Positions 1-8,685 of a stretch of 64,000 nucleotides of DNA are shown here, piece after piece; position 1 is the stretch's first letter; the number at the start of each line of letters is the position of its first letter. The notes beneath the pieces were generated by a model. The model was not told where the DNA came from, did no database searches, and saw only the letters and a list, made by a program, of their open reading frames with translations. This DNA comes from Betaproteobacteria bacterium (GTDB lineage Bacteria; Pseudomonadota; Gammaproteobacteria; Burkholderiales; Casimicrobiaceae): NCBI GenBank assembly GCA_004293675.1, contig READ01000009.1, forward strand, positions 180,715 to 244,714. The letters run 5' to 3'. The position numbers and the translations under genes are program-made.

Positions 1-1028
1 GACAGCACTCGGTAAGCCGTTGCGCCGTTGCTTGCGCGGCGCACACCGATTTGCTGCGCATCGGTATGAAAGGCAGTCGATTCAACGGCGGGCCCGGTGG
101 GCAATGCAATCGGTACTTCGAGCACCGGCAGCCAGCGCGTATCCAAGCGCTCTGCGGTCACGGTGTAAGTCAGCGATTCGTTGGCCATGTCTTCGGGCGT
201 TGGGGTAATGAACTCGCCGCGCTCGAATCGATCGCCCACGCTCCACGTTAAACCGTCAAACTGACGCAGCACAGGGCCACGCCAGTAGAGCGCTTGCCGG
301 GTTGGTTTGCGGCCTTCGAATTCCGCGCGAAACGCGGTTTCTTTGGATTGAATGAGCTTGGCAATTTGTCCCGGTTGCATTTCCTCTGACAGCCCGGTTT
401 GCGCGGTCGTTGGATCGCGCATGCCCCAGAGTGGCGCTGTTGCTCGCGGAAACAAAATGAAGAGCATCGCCGCCAGCGGGATGCCCATCAAGGTGTGCGC
501 GCCGGCCGCTTTGAGATGCCCGGTAAGCGACGTTGCGTCGGGTTCGTCGGCTCGCGCATCAAACAATCGAAGCGCCGCGATGTAGACCACGATGATCGGC
601 GGCACCATGATGGCTGCGATCAATCCCAAGTTTTCGAAAAAACTCGCCACGAAGAGCATCAATCCGAGCCCCCAAGCGACCATCAAATCGCGCGTGGATC
701 GGGCCTCCAAAATCTTGAGCGGGCCAAACACAAACAAGAGCGCCACACCGGCGTCGCGACCGAAGAGCTTGCCGTACGTGAAAAACACCAGCACACCGAT
801 CGCCAGCGTGATCGCCAACGATCCTGCGCGCCAAAGGAAATGGCGTGGTGGTGTTTTGACGAGTGCCGCGATCACCGTCATGAATAGGCCAATGGCTGCG
901 ATGATCGGATTGATCGACGTGACATTGGCGAGCTGCGCCAGCAACACCGCAAAAAGCAAGAAGCGCCGCGCGCGCAGATCGGGTTGGTGCAGCGGAGTTG
1001 AGGGGATCACTCTTTTACGTGCGAACAC
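1..1028 (-). CDS. TgpA-type transglutaminase-like membrane protein (DUF3488), N-terminal part
   Basis: About 342 residues are present; the rest runs off the left edge. The N-terminus holds several hydrophobic helices (for example FLLFAVLLAQLANV, ITLAIGVLVFF, LMLFVASFF), then a soluble part containing LYWRGPVLRQFDGLTW, typical of the DUF3488/TgpA family in which membrane helices precede an extracytoplasmic transglutaminase-like domain. That catalytic domain lies outside the window. The GTG at 1028 is preferred because a GAGG stands about 7 bases upstream; GTG at 1010 is the alternative. The gene overlaps the end of the DUF58 gene, and MoxR-DUF58-TgpA is a widespread operon. The precise role of the family is poorly known. 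Confidence 0.85.
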   Translation of the reverse strand, partial: MFARKRVIPSTPLHQPDLRARRFLLFAVLLAQLANVTSINPIIAAIGLFMTVIAALVKTPPRHFLWRAGSLAITLAIGVLVFFTYGKLFGRDAGVALLFVFGPLKILEARSTRDLMVAWGLGLMLFVASFFENLGLIAAIMVPPIIVVYIAALRLFDARADEPDATSLTGHLKAAGAHTLMGIPLAAMLFILFPRATAPLWGMRDPTTAQTGLSEEMQPGQIAKLIQSKETAFRAEFEGRKPTRQALYWRGPVLRQFDGLTWSVGDRFERGEFITPTPEDMANESLTYTVTAERLDTRWLPVLEVPIALPTGPAVESTAFHTDAQQIGVRRASNGATAYRVL

Positions 1029-2037
1029 CACGAACCTCGCTGAGGGGCTTGGGGAATGTTGCCAGTACAGCGAGCGCTTCATCGTGATGCGGCGCGGTAC
1101 TGGCCAGAGTTAGGTGCGCATTCGGCATCACCAGCGAAAACGCCACATCGGCATTTCGCGCTCGATCAATCCACGCTGCCATTCGCGACAGTCGTGCTTC
1201 GGCGTCAGTTAAATCAGTGGCGAGCCATGAAAGCTCAACGTCACCGCGCTGTCCCGCCTCACCCGTCCGCGTGTACCACTGTCCGGACTTGGCAACTTGC
1301 TTCCATGCGACACGCTTAAGCGAATCGCCCGCGACGTATTCACGGAGCATGTCCGGGTCGTGCGCCACATCACTTTGACGCTTGGCAGCGTCGAGACTGC
1401 CCGTGGCATACGGCAATTCAGGGTAAGGTGTTTCGGGTCGTGGCTCGACCAAACCGACCCATTCGAAGTGCGCGTAACTCCAGGCGCGAATCAAGCCGTA
1501 CGGTGCGCGCGATTCAATCAAAAGCCGCCCCAACGGCTGCACGCCGCGTTGTGTGGTCGCCACGTCAAGCGGATGGCTGCGCTGCTGATCGCTAGCAATA
1601 CGAAGGCATTGAGCCGAGCCCACGACGCGTTTTTGCTTGCGCAGCAACCGCTCAATCGTGATGCCCTCACGTGCACGATCAGGCGAGGCAAGCGTGATCG
1701 GAAATTGCAGTGTTTCCCCCGCGATGCAGCGCGGCGACTTGCCAACTTTGACAATCAGCCCGCGCAAATTTCGGTAAGTCGCGTGAAGCGCCACCTGCAT
1801 CAATCCACCCAGCAAAAACGCCACCACGTAGGCGAGCGAGAGTTGGTAGTTAACACCCATCAATAGCAGCAAAATCGCAATGCCAATCACTGCCCAACCG
1901 CGCATTGATGGCAGCACGTAAATGCGGCGTTGCACGAGCTCGAGTTCGGCTGTGGTGCTTGGCGTGTTGCCAAACGATTCACGCCACTGTGCACGTTGGC
2001 GTTGCCACCACGATGGTGTGGGCGGTGCGTTAGCCAT
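1015..2037 (-). CDS. DUF58 domain protein of the MoxR operon
   Basis: The protein has two adjacent membrane helices near the N-terminus (WAVIGIAILLLLMGVNY and LAYVVAFLLGGLMQVAL) followed by a cytoplasmic domain. Its C-terminal half carries the DUF58 signature block around DMLREYVAGDSLKRVAWK, including the usual R-Y/E...D-x-x-R-x-I/V-x-W pattern. The ATG at 2037 (MANAPPTPSW) is chosen; the reading frame extends to a TTG at 2103, only 3 bases after the moxR stop, so a longer form is possible. DUF58 proteins accompany MoxR ATPases, which are thought to act as chaperones for partner proteins. The exact function here is unknown. Confidence 0.87.
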   Translation of the reverse strand: MANAPPTPSWWQRQRAQWRESFGNTPSTTAELELVQRRIYVLPSMRGWAVIGIAILLLLMGVNYQLSLAYVVAFLLGGLMQVALHATYRNLRGLIVKVGKSPRCIAGETLQFPITLASPDRAREGITIERLLRKQKRVVGSAQCLRIASDQQRSHPLDVATTQRGVQPLGRLLIESRAPYGLIRAWSYAHFEWVGLVEPRPETPYPELPYATGSLDAAKRQSDVAHDPDMLREYVAGDSLKRVAWKQVAKSGQWYTRTGEAGQRGDVELSWLATDLTDAEARLSRMAAWIDRARNADVAFSLVMPNAHLTLASTAPHHDEALAVLATFPKPLSEVRGVRT

Positions 2038-2106
2038 GGGGCGACATCGTAGAGCGGTCTTTGTTGCCGCCGGTGCTCGTGTCGCAGCGAGTGTTTGCCA
2101 CAACGA

Positions 2107-3042
2107 TCACGGTGCTGCGACCCCGATTAACACTGCCTGTGCGAGCTGCGCGCCTTTGGCCAAACTATCGTGGCTCGCGCCCAGTCGATGGCTCACCACA
2201 GCGCTCCACACCGCTTGCACATCGTCGGGCAACACATGATCGCGCCCCGATTGCAGGGCTTCGGCGCGGGCGGCGCGAATCAGCGCCAATCCAGCGCGCG
2301 GCGACAGGGGACGAGTGGCTCCGTTGCGGCTGGCGCTGAGTAGCTGCTGGACATATTTCAATACCGGTTCGGCGAGATGAATTTTTTCGATCATCGATTG
2401 CAACGACTGCAACGCGTCGGGCGGCAAAACGGATGTCGCACCGATGGCGCTGCCGCGACGATCACCGCCGCGAAGCAGGGCAATTTCGGCTTCAGCACTT
2501 GGGTAACCCAGTGTCAGACGCATCATGAACCGATCCATCTGCGATTCGGGTAGCGGAGACACGCCGACCTGATCCATTGGGTTTTGCGTCGCAATCACAA
2601 AAAACGGATTGGGAAGGGCTCGGCTCACGCCGTCAACACTCACCTGGCGCTCCTCCATCGCCTCGAGCAGCGCGCTTTGTGTCTTTGACGGCGCGCGATT
2701 GAGCTCGTCTGCCAGAAGCACCTGCGTAAAGATCGGGCCCGGTGTGAAGCGCATTGACTGCGATGCGCTGTCCCAAATCGACAGCCCCAGCAAATCTGAG
2801 GGCAACAAATCGTTGGTACAGGGCACCTTGTTGAAATTGAGTCCAAAGGTTTTGGCCAGCGCCAACGCAAGCGTTGATTTACCGAGCCCGGGCGCGTCTT
2901 CGATCAGCAAATGCCCCTGCGCTAAAAGGCAGGTAACGGCAAGCCGAGTCACCTCAGTTTTGCCCAGTACAATCGAATCGAGCTGTTTATGAATTTCGCC
3001 GAGCAGTTTGCTCGCAGTGGAGATGTGCGGGGATGGAGCCAC
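2107..3042 (-). CDS. MoxR-family AAA+ ATPase
   Basis: A soluble AAA+ ATPase with Walker A (EDAPGLGKST), Walker B (VLLADELNRAPSK) and the MoxR block ATQNPMDQ...LPESQMDRFMM (sensor 1 and arginine-finger region). The C-terminal lid contains the usual LSPRAGLALIRAARA. MoxR ATPases are believed to work as chaperones that mature or insert partner complexes. The reading frame runs to 3186, but the GTG at 3042 is preferred because AAGGA lies about 10 bases upstream and the protein then begins with the helix typical of the family (VAPSPHISTASKLLGEI). It heads the operon with the DUF58 and TgpA-like genes. Its start overlaps by 10 bases the start of the divergent Rieske-like gene. Confidence 0.93.
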   Translation of the reverse strand: MAPSPHISTASKLLGEIHKQLDSIVLGKTEVTRLAVTCLLAQGHLLIEDAPGLGKSTLALALAKTFGLNFNKVPCTNDLLPSDLLGLSIWDSASQSMRFTPGPIFTQVLLADELNRAPSKTQSALLEAMEERQVSVDGVSRALPNPFFVIATQNPMDQVGVSPLPESQMDRFMMRLTLGYPSAEAEIALLRGGDRRGSAIGATSVLPPDALQSLQSMIEKIHLAEPVLKYVQQLLSASRNGATRPLSPRAGLALIRAARAEALQSGRDHVLPDDVQAVWSAVVSHRLGASHDSLAKGAQLAQAVLIGVAAP

Positions 3043-3761
3043 AAAAAACTTTCCTTGACCTAAGAACCAGTTGCAACGATGTTGATGGCGCGCCCGGCGG
3101 TGATGCATCGGGCGAGCGACGCGAATTTTTGCTCGCGTGTTCGGCCACGCTGCTCGCAGCCGTGGCTTCGTCGCCACTGTCAGCAAACACAGCGCCGCAA
3201 ATCAAGCGCTATCAAGCGAGCATCTTATCGGATGAACAGGGCCGGCCGATGCGCGCCGCCGAACTCAAGCCCTTGACCAATTACCTGTTTCACTATCCGT
3301 TTGTGGCGACACCGTGTTTGCTCATCGATATGGGCAGAGATGTGGGCGGCGTGGGCAAGCGCAAGTCCATCGTGGCGTTCTCAGCGATCTGTTCGCACAA
3401 GCTCGCCTATCCCGCTAGAGAAGTCGCATTTATTCGCTTTCAAGCTAGCGCATCGAAGCACTCAGAGGCTGAGCGCATTCATTGCTGCGCCGACCATTCG
3501 GTCTACGATCCCAGCGCCAATGCAAAGGTCGTGGCCGGTCCCGCGCCTGCGCCGCTGGCAGCCATAGCGCTCAGCTACGACGCGAAAACCGATCAAATTC
3601 GCGCGCTGGGTACCGCTGGTACGGAGCAGTTTGATGCGTTTTTCGCGAAGTACGACTTCAAGCTCTCGATGGAATACGGCGGCAAAGCCCGCCAACAAAG
3701 CGCCGCAGCGACTCGCGTGCAGGAGCTAAGCTTGTATTGTCGAAACGTCGCGCAGTGCTAG
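3033..3761 (+). CDS. Tat-exported Rieske-like iron-sulfur protein
   Basis: The N-terminus carries a twin-arginine signal (GERREFLLACSATLLAAV), implying folded export to the periplasm. Two cluster-binding boxes are visible: C-S-H in AICSHKLAYP and C-A-D-H within HCCADHSVYDP, spaced about 35 residues apart, the layout of a Rieske [2Fe-2S] domain. The second cysteine of the classical first box (CTHLGC) is absent. No membrane anchor beyond the signal is evident, and the C-terminal 60 residues match nothing I recognise. The ATG at 3033 is the only canonical start in frame before the signal peptide; it overlaps the divergent MoxR start. The redox partner is unknown. It could supply an electron-transfer subunit to an enzyme encoded elsewhere. 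Confidence 0.8.
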   Translation: MEPQKTFLDLRTSCNDVDGAPGGDASGERREFLLACSATLLAAVASSPLSANTAPQIKRYQASILSDEQGRPMRAAELKPLTNYLFHYPFVATPCLLIDMGRDVGGVGKRKSIVAFSAICSHKLAYPAREVAFIRFQASASKHSEAERIHCCADHSVYDPSANAKVVAGPAPAPLAAIALSYDAKTDQIRALGTAGTEQFDAFFAKYDFKLSMEYGGKARQQSAAATRVQELSLYCRNVAQC

Positions 3762-3804
3762 CGGCCAGGCGGCATATCGCGCGTGGTGCGATGAAGGATC
3801 ACGT

Positions 3805-4524
3805 TTGATCCCCTGGCTCAACCCGGGCGACCCATTTCCGCCCGCGGCCAGCGCGCTCAAAGACCCCAACGGCCTTGTGTGTGCTGGCATGGAGCTCAAC
3901 GCCGAGCGAGTGCTCATGGCCTACGAGCGCGGCATTTTTCCTTGGTACAGTGACGGCCAGCCGGTGCTGTGGTGGAGCCCCGATCCTCGGATGGTGTTGC
4001 AGCCCAAAGACTTTGTGCTTCACCGTAGTTTGCGCAAGGTGCTCAGAAACGTAGCTTACGAAATTCGGGTCGACCATAACTTCACCGATGTGATGCGCGG
4101 CTGTGCCGATCCTCGCCCCGAGCAAGACGGCACTTGGATTACCGATGAAATCGTGGCCGCTTACAGCGATTTGCACCACGCCGGTTTGGCGCATTCAGTG
4201 GAATGCTGGATGGACCATGAGCTCGTGGGCGGCCTGTACGGCATTGCGCTCGGCAAGGTCTTTTTTGGCGAGAGCATGTTCATGCGCCGAACGGATGCGT
4301 CAAAGATTGCCTTTGCTCATTTGGTCGCGCAGCTCACCGACTGGGGCTTTGAGCTGATCGATTGTCAGCAGAAAACTGATCACTTGGCGAGCTTCGGCGC
4401 GCGCCCGATCGCGCGCAAAGATTTCTTGCAACGGATTGAGCGATTGATACACTCCGATGCAGCGGTGCCTCGGGCGGGGCGTTGGCAGTTTCAGACAGAT
4501 TTACGTGGCGCTGCGCCACATTGA
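3805..4524 (+). CDS. aat: Leucyl/phenylalanyl-tRNA--protein transferase
   Basis: This enzyme transfers Leu or Phe from aminoacyl-tRNA to proteins with N-terminal Arg or Lys, marking them for ClpS/ClpAP. Family motifs are clear: PNGLVCAGMEL near residue 20, AYERGIFPWYS, WWSPDPRMVL, the central GTWITDEIVAAY and VGGLYGIALGKVFFGESMF, with LIDCQQKTDHLASFGA near the end. The length of 239 residues is typical. The start is a TTG with AAGGA 6 bases upstream; the nearby ATG at 3791 is out of frame. It is followed after 86 bases by bpt, the usual bacterial partner of this pathway. Confidence 0.97.
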   Translation: MIPWLNPGDPFPPAASALKDPNGLVCAGMELNAERVLMAYERGIFPWYSDGQPVLWWSPDPRMVLQPKDFVLHRSLRKVLRNVAYEIRVDHNFTDVMRGCADPRPEQDGTWITDEIVAAYSDLHHAGLAHSVECWMDHELVGGLYGIALGKVFFGESMFMRRTDASKIAFAHLVAQLTDWGFELIDCQQKTDHLASFGARPIARKDFLQRIERLIHSDAAVPRAGRWQFQTDLRGAAPH

Positions 4525-4610
4525 GGCGTGCTAAGTGATCCTTCATCGGGCAAGAAAATCGAAGGTTGATTTGATGCTGATTCGCCTCGCCGCAGATCAA
4601 AGGGGGGGCC

Positions 4611-5348
4611 ATGAGTAGCCCCGGAGAGCTGGCCAAAGTACCCTGGCAAGCGCTACAGTTCTACTCAACCGCGCCTTATCCGTGCAGCTATCTTGACGGC
4701 CGAACCGCTCGCTCACAGGTCGCCACACCAAGCCATTTGATCGACGGTCAGCTCTACGGCGAATTGCTTCGAATCGGCTTTCGCCGCAGTGGCACGTTTG
4801 TTTACCGACCGCACTGCGATGGCTGCAACGCCTGTCAGCCACTTCGGGTGCCCACCGAGCAGTTTGTCGCTAACCGAAGCCAGCGCCGCGCGTGGGAAAA
4901 ACACAGTGCCGAATACAGTGTGCGCTCGGTGCCATTGACCTATCAAGCTGAGCACTACGAACTCTATTTACGCTACCAGCGGCTGCGCCACCACGGCGGT
5001 GGAATGGATCGCGATTCGCGCGACCAATACCAACACTTTTTGCTGCAAAGTCACGTTGAAACGCTCCTTGTTGAGTTTCGTGACGCCCAGCGACAACTGG
5101 TGATGGTGAGCTTGATTGATGTGCTCGCTGATGGGCTTTCGGCGGTTTACACGTTCTACGAACCTTCGATCAAAGGAAGCTTGGGTACGTTTAGCGTGAT
5201 GTGGCAAATTGCGCAGGCCAAACGTTTGAACCTGCCGTATCTATATCTCGGTTATTGGATCGATGGCAGCGACAAAATGGCCTATAAAGCTACATTCAAA
5301 CCCAACGAAGTATTGACGCAAAACGGTTGGGCCGCGCATCGAACGTAG
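4611..5348 (+). CDS. bpt: Aspartate/glutamate leucyltransferase
   Basis: Bpt attaches Leu to N-terminal Asp or Glu, converting them to N-degrons. Recognised by its N-terminal cysteine cluster (PYPCSYL and [13 protein letters not shown]), the R-x-R-R-AWEKH region, the central [15 protein letters not shown] block and the C-terminal [17 protein letters not shown]. At 245 residues it has normal family length. An A/G-rich ribosome binding site (AAAGGGGGGG) ends about 3 bases before the ATG. The aat-bpt order gives this organism a complete N-end rule leucylation module; clpS is not in the window. Confidence 0.96.
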   Translation: MSSPGELAKVPWQALQFYSTAPYPCSYLDGRTARSQVATPSHLIDGQLYGELLRIGFRRSGTFVYRPHCDGCNACQPLRVPTEQFVANRSQRRAWEKHSAEYSVRSVPLTYQAEHYELYLRYQRLRHHGGGMDRDSRDQYQHFLLQSHVETLLVEFRDAQRQLVMVSLIDVLADGLSAVYTFYEPSIKGSLGTFSVMWQIAQAKRLNLPYLYLGYWIDGSDKMAYKATFKPNEVLTQNGWAAHRT

Positions 5349-5389
5349 GATCGGCGGGGCGTCCACGACGTCAAACTTTATCGGCTAAT

Positions 5390-5473
5390 GCCAAATTGAA
5401 TATGGCTTACAGTCGATATATGGTAATTTTCAAAAGCTGAAATAATTCGCCTGTACGCCGTATTTTTATTGGC
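5390..5473. repeat. 84-bp intergenic inverted-end element, copy 1
   Basis: The left arm is GCCAAATTGAATATGGCTT; the right arm, read from the other strand, is GCCAATAAAAATACGGCGT. The interior is A/T-rich. Start to end is exactly 84 bases. It lies between bpt and the amidase gene, on the upstream side of the amidase. Six related elements are listed separately. Confidence 0.8.
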
Positions 5474-5527
5474 CTAAAGGCGAAAAGTTGATGCGCAGGC
5501 GCTCGGCGTCTTCATTCCGGAAACTCT

Positions 5528-6931
5528 ATGACCGATCTTGTCTTCAAATCCGCCCGCGAGCTCTCCGCGCTGCTCGTTTCTAAGTCACTCTCAGCGCGCG
5601 AATTGCTCGATGCGAGCTTGGCGCAAATTGATCGCCACAATCCGGCGCTCAATGCGGTCGTCACCCTCGATCGCGACGGGGCTTATGCCAACGCTGATGC
5701 GGTTGATGCGCGCCGAATGCGTGGCGATCCGACATCGCCGCTCGCTGGTTTGCCCATCGCAGTGAAAGACATGGAGCCGGTCAAAGGCATGCGCACCACC
5801 AAAGGTTCGCCGATTTTGAAAGACTGGATTCCTGACTACGACACCATGATGGTCGAGCGTTTTCGAAATCATGGCTTAACGATTTTGGGCAAAACCAATG
5901 TGCCCGAATTTGCACTCGGCTCGCAAACGTTCAACACGATCTTCGGTGCCACCAAAAATCCGTGGGACGTCACCAAAACCTGCGGCGGATCATCAGGCGG
6001 TGCAGCTGTTGGCGTGGCCACGGGCATGTTCGCCTTTGCGGACGGGTCAGACATGGGCGGCAGCTTGCGAAATCCAGCCAACTTCTGCGGCATGGTTGGC
6101 CTTCGCCCATCGCCCGGTCGTGTACCTGATTATCCGGTCGCAAACTTGTGGGGCACGCTCGGTGTGCACGGCCCCATTGCGCGCACCGCCGAAGACGCGG
6201 CTTGGTTGCTCTCGGTACAAGCAGGCGACGACCCGCGCGTAACCATGGGATGCTGTGGCGACCCAACGGTGTATCGCGAATCGCTTGATCGTGATTTCAC
6301 CGGCGTTCGCATCGCGTACTCACCCACGCTCGGCGGACTGCCCGTTGAAAAACAGGTCCGTGATGCGCTCGATGCATCGATCAAACGATTTGAAGCGCTG
6401 GGTGCCATTGTCGAAGAAGCCGAACCCGATTTGGCGATTGCCGACAACGCCTTTCAGGTGTTGCGTGGCTTGCATCTGCTTGGCTCAATGCTCCCGCTCT
6501 ACAAATCGCACAAGCATTTGATGAAGGACACGGCGGTGTGGAATGTGGAGCAGGGCTTAAAGCTCACCGGCGAACAAATCTCCGAAGCGCAATTACAGCA
6601 ATCGAAATGCTTCGAGCGCATGCAGCGATTCTTAACAAAATACGAATACTTGATTTGCCCCGTCAATCAAGTCGCGCCATTTGATGTGAACATGCCCTAT
6701 CCGATGGAGATCGACGGCGTGAAGCTCGACACCTACCTCGACTGGATGAAAAGCGCTTGTCGCATCACAATGACTTCACACCCAGCGGCGAGTGCGCCGG
6801 TTGCTTTCACCAAATCGGGTCTACCCGTTGGGATGCAGATTGTCGGGCGCTACGGGTGTGAGCGCGAGGTTTTGCAATTGGTGCACGCGGTGGAGCTGCC
6901 TTCCGAGAAACGATTTACGACCAATCCGTAG
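5528..6931 (+). CDS. Amidase (amidase signature family)
   Basis: A 467-residue amidase-signature hydrolase. The Ser-cisSer-Lys triad is visible: Lys80 in PIAVKDMEPVKG, the glycine/serine-rich loop GGSSGGAA (about residues 153-160) and the nucleophile Ser179 in DGSDMGGSLRNPANFCG. The C-terminus has ASAPVAFTKSGLPVGMQIVG, also typical. These enzymes hydrolyse amide bonds of varied small molecules, and the substrate cannot be told from sequence. It is not adjacent to gatC or gatB, so it is not called GatA. It is preceded by an A/T-rich spacer holding 84-bp element copy 1, which may include its promoter. Confidence 0.93.
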   Translation: MTDLVFKSARELSALLVSKSLSARELLDASLAQIDRHNPALNAVVTLDRDGAYANADAVDARRMRGDPTSPLAGLPIAVKDMEPVKGMRTTKGSPILKDWIPDYDTMMVERFRNHGLTILGKTNVPEFALGSQTFNTIFGATKNPWDVTKTCGGSSGGAAVGVATGMFAFADGSDMGGSLRNPANFCGMVGLRPSPGRVPDYPVANLWGTLGVHGPIARTAEDAAWLLSVQAGDDPRVTMGCCGDPTVYRESLDRDFTGVRIAYSPTLGGLPVEKQVRDALDASIKRFEALGAIVEEAEPDLAIADNAFQVLRGLHLLGSMLPLYKSHKHLMKDTAVWNVEQGLKLTGEQISEAQLQQSKCFERMQRFLTKYEYLICPVNQVAPFDVNMPYPMEIDGVKLDTYLDWMKSACRITMTSHPAASAPVAFTKSGLPVGMQIVGRYGCEREVLQLVHAVELPSEKRFTTNP

Positions 6932-7006
6932 CACGAAAAATGAGTTTTCCTGAGAAAATGAGTAAATTTATGTCAAAATTGACGGAAAAGCACCATTTAG
7001 GTCTAT

Positions 7007-8155
7007 ATGTCTCATTTGCTCGAATTCGCGTTTAAAAATTTCATCTCGTTCCGAGAAGGCGCGCGAATCAGCTTCGAACTTGACGCTAATTGCCCCCCGC
7101 ACATCTCAAATGATCTTGACTTTACGACGGTAATTGGTGTCAAGGGCGCAAACGGCTCAGGCAAAACTAATGTTCTAAAGGCAATTTCGTTTCTGGTTGA
7201 TTTTGCAAGAAACTCCTGGGCGAAAGACCCAGACGAAGTACTTGCGATTGCGCCTTTTTTTGGCAGCGACCAACCGTGCGAGTTTTGCGCTAAGTTTCGG
7301 ATCAAGGAGTACGTCTACGAGTATGAACTCGTCGCTAACAACTCAGAGGTAGTGTCTGAAAAATTATCGCGCACGCGGAGCAAGCGCAGTGTGTTGGTGG
7401 AGCGCGACCGAAATAAGCTCGACACAACAAGCGAGTTTCGAGAACTGCGCGAGATGCAGCTCAAGTCGAACGCCTCGTTCATCTCAACGGCGCGACAGTA
7501 TCAGCTCGCTACATTGAAACCAGTTTACGAATTTTTTGACCGTTGTCGATCAAACGTTAACTTTCGCGGGCCGATTGAAACCTTTGGGTCCACTTCGGCG
7601 GCTGCCAGATTTCTTAACGAAGATCAAGCGAGTCTCGATTTTGTACGTGAGTTTCTGTCGTCCTGCGACACGGGAATCTCAAATGTAACTATCGAAAAAC
7701 GCGCTTCCGTCGATGAAAAACGTCCCCCGACTTACTATCCAAGATTTCATCATGTCGCGGGCGAAAGTCAGATCTCTATTACGGAGGACGATGAATCGCA
7801 CGGTACCAGATCTCTCTTCCGGATTCTTCCGATTTATCGCGCAGCGCTGCAGCGCGGTGGAATCTTGATCCTCGACGAGTTTGACGCGTTCCTACATCCG
7901 TTTATTCTTCAAAAGCTGGTGGATCTGTTCGGCGATCCCGACGAGAACCCGAATCGCGCGCAGCTTTTGTTTTCAACGCACAATACTGAAATCCTAGACA
8001 GCCTAGGACGGTACAGAACCTATCTCGTCAATAAGGTGGACAACGAGAGTTTCGCGTACCGACTTGATGAGATACAGGGCGACCTCCTGCGCAATGATCG
8101 GCGAATTGTTCCGCCGTACTTAGAGGGCAAAATTGGTGGCGTGCCGCGTCTATGA
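7007..8155 (+). CDS. COG1106-type AAA/ABC-like ATPase, first gene of a two-gene cassette
   Basis: A 382-residue ATPase with an OLD/RecF-like N-terminus (LLEFAFKNFISFREG), Walker A GANGSGKT at residues 47-54, Walker B GGILILDEFDAFLHP and an H-loop-like LLFSTHNTEILD. This is the arrangement of the COG1106 (RloA/AbiLi-like) ATPases. Many members lie in defence or abortive-infection loci next to a short partner gene, and here the stop overlaps the start of a 169-residue gene by 4 bases (ATGA). The nucleotide-binding role is clear; the biological role is inferred. The upstream region (6932-7006) is A/T-rich and the gene looks less G/C-biased at third positions than its neighbours, consistent with transfer. 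Confidence 0.85.
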   Translation: MSHLLEFAFKNFISFREGARISFELDANCPPHISNDLDFTTVIGVKGANGSGKTNVLKAISFLVDFARNSWAKDPDEVLAIAPFFGSDQPCEFCAKFRIKEYVYEYELVANNSEVVSEKLSRTRSKRSVLVERDRNKLDTTSEFRELREMQLKSNASFISTARQYQLATLKPVYEFFDRCRSNVNFRGPIETFGSTSAAARFLNEDQASLDFVREFLSSCDTGISNVTIEKRASVDEKRPPTYYPRFHHVAGESQISITEDDESHGTRSLFRILPIYRAALQRGGILILDEFDAFLHPFILQKLVDLFGDPDENPNRAQLLFSTHNTEILDSLGRYRTYLVNKVDNESFAYRLDEIQGDLLRNDRRIVPPYLEGKIGGVPRL

Positions 8156-8661
8156 CGAAAAAGTTTTCGAATTCGCGCAAAGACCAATTTCTAGTTGGGT
8201 TAGAGCAAAAAGCCGCAGCGCACACCGCTCTGTCCGGGGTATGTGACAAGAGTAAGTTTAATTTTGCCTACTTCACTGTGCAAAACGCGGGTCAGGACTT
8301 TGGCGATTGGAATCATGTAGAGATCGTAGAGCTTCTTCTTAAGGTCAAGCAATACACAAACGAGCCACTGAACTACTGGTTAACGCAGTTTTCGGGGAAG
8401 AATCCGACGTTTGTGATCTACGAACAGTTTCCACCGAATACTGACTTTACGTGGCCCGCGCACGTGCCCACGGGAGTTCGATGGGCGCGTTTTCGATTGG
8501 ATCAGAAACGTCGACTAATCGGGTTTGTGGTTCCAAGTCAGGTGCCAAACTCGCCAAAAACACCTAATCGCTCGAACGATTCGTCGAGACTCGATCAAAA
8601 CGCGTTCTACGTAGTGTTTTTTGACCGCGATCATCGGTTCTATAAAACCGAACCTCAATAG
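8152..8661 (+). CDS. Unrecognised partner protein of the ATPase
   Basis: I do not recognise this 169-residue protein. It starts within the ATPase stop (ATGA), so the two are very probably translationally coupled and work together. It is soluble, with no signal or membrane segment. Its N-terminus is basic (MTKKFSNSRKDQF). The second half has a likely beta-rich stretch, VRWARFRLDQKRRLIGFVV, a polar loop rich in Ser/Asn/Pro, and a final strand AFYVVFFDRDHRFYKTE. In ATPase-plus-small-protein defence cassettes the small protein is often the effector, but no nuclease or toxin motif is visible here. A toxin-antitoxin pair lies directly downstream on the other strand. Confidence 0.75.
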   Translation: MTKKFSNSRKDQFLVGLEQKAAAHTALSGVCDKSKFNFAYFTVQNAGQDFGDWNHVEIVELLLKVKQYTNEPLNYWLTQFSGKNPTFVIYEQFPPNTDFTWPAHVPTGVRWARFRLDQKRRLIGFVVPSQVPNSPKTPNRSNDSSRLDQNAFYVVFFDRDHRFYKTEPQ

Positions 8662-8685
8662 ATCCGGTCAGCACATTGCGGCTCT

